A stretch of DNA of 5,176 nucleotides from Eubacteriales bacterium (GTDB taxonomy: Bacteria > Bacillota > Clostridia > JAQUNY01): the NCBI GenBank assembly GCA_028717405.1, contig JAQUNY010000133.1, positions 1-5,176 on the forward strand. The letters are read 5' to 3'. The position numbers and the translations under genes are program-made. This document shows positions 4,129 through 5,176 of the stretch, piece by piece. Below the pieces are notes generated by a model, which had not been told where the DNA came from, ran no database searches, and saw nothing but the letters and a program-made list of their open reading frames with translations. Position 1 is the stretch's first letter, and the number at the start of each line of letters is the position of its first letter.

Positions 4129-4962
4129 ATGAAAATCAGCATACTTACTGATAACATTGCAAACAAAAGGAATATCCTTGCTGAGCACGGGCTCTCCCTG
4201 TTTATTGAAAATGGGGACCGTACAGTGTTATTTGATACCGGACAGTCTGACATATATCTTCGTAATGCATCTGTTATGGGACTTCATCCGGAGGCTGCAG
4301 ATATTATGGTTTTAAGTCACGGGCATTATGACCATTGTGGCGGACTTAAGTATTTCAAGCCGTTTTCGGCAAAATCCGTACCGTTATATATCCATCCTCT
4401 GACATTCGCTCCCAGGTACCGCAAATTGCAGACCAGAGAAGGCGGCAACTATGTGGATATCGGGGCAGAAATAGAGGCGAAAGCAGACAGCAGATTCAGG
4501 ATCATAAGCGGCGCGGGCATAACACGGATATCTCAGGATACGGCCATTTTCTCTGAAACTCCTTATTCGAACGACTTTGAAGAACCGCCCGGACATTTCT
4601 GTGTAGAAAAAAGCAAGGGAAACATAAGCCGCGACTTTTTCGCAGACGAGCAGGCACTTGTAATAAAAACCGAAAAAGGGCTTATTGTGTTTTTAGGGTG
4701 CAGCCATCCGGGACCGGTCAACATGATAACCTACATATTGAATAACAATCCCGGGGAAAAAATATTTGCCCTTTTTGCAGGCATGCATCTTGACGGAGTG
4801 CCGAAAGAACGCCTGGATAAAACTATTGATTTGTTTATCGCGTTGGGCATGGAAATGGTTGTCCCGCTTCACTGCACAGGTATAAGAGCCATCTGCAGGA
4901 TCAAGGACGCTCTGGGGCCGGCGTGTTCAATAATGGCTGCCGGAGACAGTATGACTCTGTGA
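4129..4962 (+). CDS. metallo-beta-lactamase-fold metal-dependent hydrolase, COG1237 type
   Basis: This 277-residue cytoplasmic protein has the complete MBL metal site: SHGHYDH (residues 63-69: His64, His66, Asp68, His69), GCSHPG (190-195, His193), GMHLDG (218-223, His220) and PLHCTG (246-251, His248). The opening ILTDNI, then EHGLSLFIE and LFDTG (34-38), together with GCSHPGPVN and LHCTG, place it in the COG1237 branch. Some members are annotated as 7,8-dihydropterin-6-methyl-4-(beta-D-ribofuranosyl)-aminobenzene-5'-phosphate synthases, an archaeal pterin label that is probably over-applied in bacteria. DEQALVI (173-179) precedes the second half, as in relatives. The ribosome binding site is AGGTGAT (4113-4119), 9 bp before the ATG. 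It is 21 bp after DUF89 with no terminator between, so an operon is likely. All metal ligands are present; the substrate is unknown. Confidence 0.9.
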   Translation: MKISILTDNIANKRNILAEHGLSLFIENGDRTVLFDTGQSDIYLRNASVMGLHPEAADIMVLSHGHYDHCGGLKYFKPFSAKSVPLYIHPLTFAPRYRKLQTREGGNYVDIGAEIEAKADSRFRIISGAGITRISQDTAIFSETPYSNDFEEPPGHFCVEKSKGNISRDFFADEQALVIKTEKGLIVFLGCSHPGPVNMITYILNNNPGEKIFALFAGMHLDGVPKERLDKTIDLFIALGMEMVVPLHCTGIRAICRIKDALGPACSIMAAGDSMTL

Positions 4963-5006
4963 AAAGGAAAAAGACGGGAGTAAACGCAAATATCAAAATT
5001 AAATCA

Positions 5007-5050
5007 GGGGTGACATTTTCTCGCGATAATTGACAGGGTGACATTGTCAA
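5007..5050. mobile_element. paired GGGTGACATT repeats, possible insertion-sequence end
   Basis: GGGTGACATT occurs at 5008-5017 and again at 5036-5045, a 28-bp spacing, and the second copy is framed by TTGACA/TGTCAA (5030-5035 with 5045-5050). From memory, spaced copies of (A)GGGTGACATTTTC are typical of the ends of DDE-integrase type insertion sequences in Firmicutes and other anaerobes. No transposase is in the window, so this is either the left end of an element running off to the right or a solo remnant. Confidence 0.4.
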
Positions 5051-5057
5051 GTATCAT
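5030..5057 (+). promoter_or_regulatory. possible promoter reading out of the window to the right
   Basis: A perfect -35 TTGACA (5030-5035) and TATCAT (5052-5057) are separated by 16 bp. Transcription would start near 5064, inside the 18-bp duplication. The -35 is one arm of the TTGACA/TGTCAA inverted repeat, so a protein bound there could block it. The gene served lies beyond 5176. Confidence 0.45.
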
Positions 5058-5090
5058 GTGTATCATCCGTATCGTGTGTATCATCCGTAT
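5055..5090 (+). repeat. 18-bp tandem duplication
   Basis: CATGTGTATCATCCGTAT (5055-5072) is followed directly by the same sequence with one change (second base G, 5073-5090), and a partial third copy starts CATG at 5091. Each unit itself contains two related TATCAT/CGTAT halves. Confidence 0.85.
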
Positions 5091-5156
5091 CATGCGATTA
5101 TTGCGGACATGAAAAATATGAAAATTTATTGTGTCATTAACTTATGAAAATTTCTT

Positions 5157-5174
5157 ATTGCATTTTTATGCAAT
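5157..5174. other. 6-bp hairpin at the window edge
   Basis: ATTGCA (5157-5162) and TGCAAT (5169-5174) form a perfect inverted repeat around TTTTTA. Just upstream TATGAAAATTT occurs twice (5117-5127 and 5143-5153), 26 bp apart. The stretch 4963-5176 contains no credible gene; these repeats and the promoter are all it shows. Confidence 0.5.
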
Positions 5175-5176
5175 GA

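Noticed and set aside
5051..5094. CRISPR-like array
   Set aside because: The units are directly adjacent with no spacers and only about two copies.
5109..5147. 12-codon frame starting ATG at 5109
   Set aside because: Too short, with no ribosome binding site at proper spacing and low-complexity AT-rich composition.

Overview
The window suggests a low-to-medium GC anaerobic Firmicute, probably of clostridial affinity. The reasons are a ClpC-type (not ClpB-type) Hsp100 C-terminus with the ClpP-docking VGF loop, tRNA-Met and tRNA-Glu sequences that read like Bacillus/Clostridium ones with encoded CCA ends, an EF-P reductase (YmfI-like) with the SSxWGxxGASCEV signature, strong AGGAGG-type ribosome binding sites, and a ferritin-like/DUF89/metallo-beta-lactamase gene set typical of strict anaerobes. 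The organism is inferred; no species marker is present.

Layout, left to right, with every gene on the + strand. (1) 1-806 is the 3' part of clpC, whose last codons are built from a 10-bp tandem repeat. (2) 807-1290 is an RNA region: a 13-bp tandem duplication, a strong extended -10 promoter, a stable hairpin at the very start of the transcript, a 10-bp tandem duplication, tRNA-Met(CAT), a spacer hairpin, tRNA-Glu(TTC) and a long hairpin. (3) 1292-2029 is a short-chain dehydrogenase, best read as EF-P 5-aminopentanone reductase. (4) 2030-2201 holds a degenerate 13-bp triplicate and a promoter with a perfect TATAAT. (5) 2202-2825 is an unrecognised five-helix membrane protein. (6) 2884-2958 is tRNA-Arg(CCG), with a promoter overlapping the end of the preceding gene. 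(7) 3009-4962 is a compact gene cluster: a truncated ferritin-like gene running into a DUF89 metal-dependent phosphatase, followed 21 bp later by a COG1237-type metallo-beta-lactamase-fold protein. (8) 4963-5176 is non-coding, with paired GGGTGACATT repeats that look like an insertion sequence end, a promoter pointing out of the window, an 18-bp tandem duplication and a small hairpin.

The left half serves protein quality and translation (ClpC unfoldase, tRNAs, EF-P modification). The right half looks like a small metabolite-repair or metal-linked operon that may be read through from the tRNA-Arg promoter. The most unusual points are the ferritin-like gene cut off exactly where DUF89 begins, the out-of-phase decamer repeat that writes the clpC tail, the leader hairpin ahead of the tRNA operon, and the number of short perfect tandem duplications. 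I did not find a clearly new multi-gene system.
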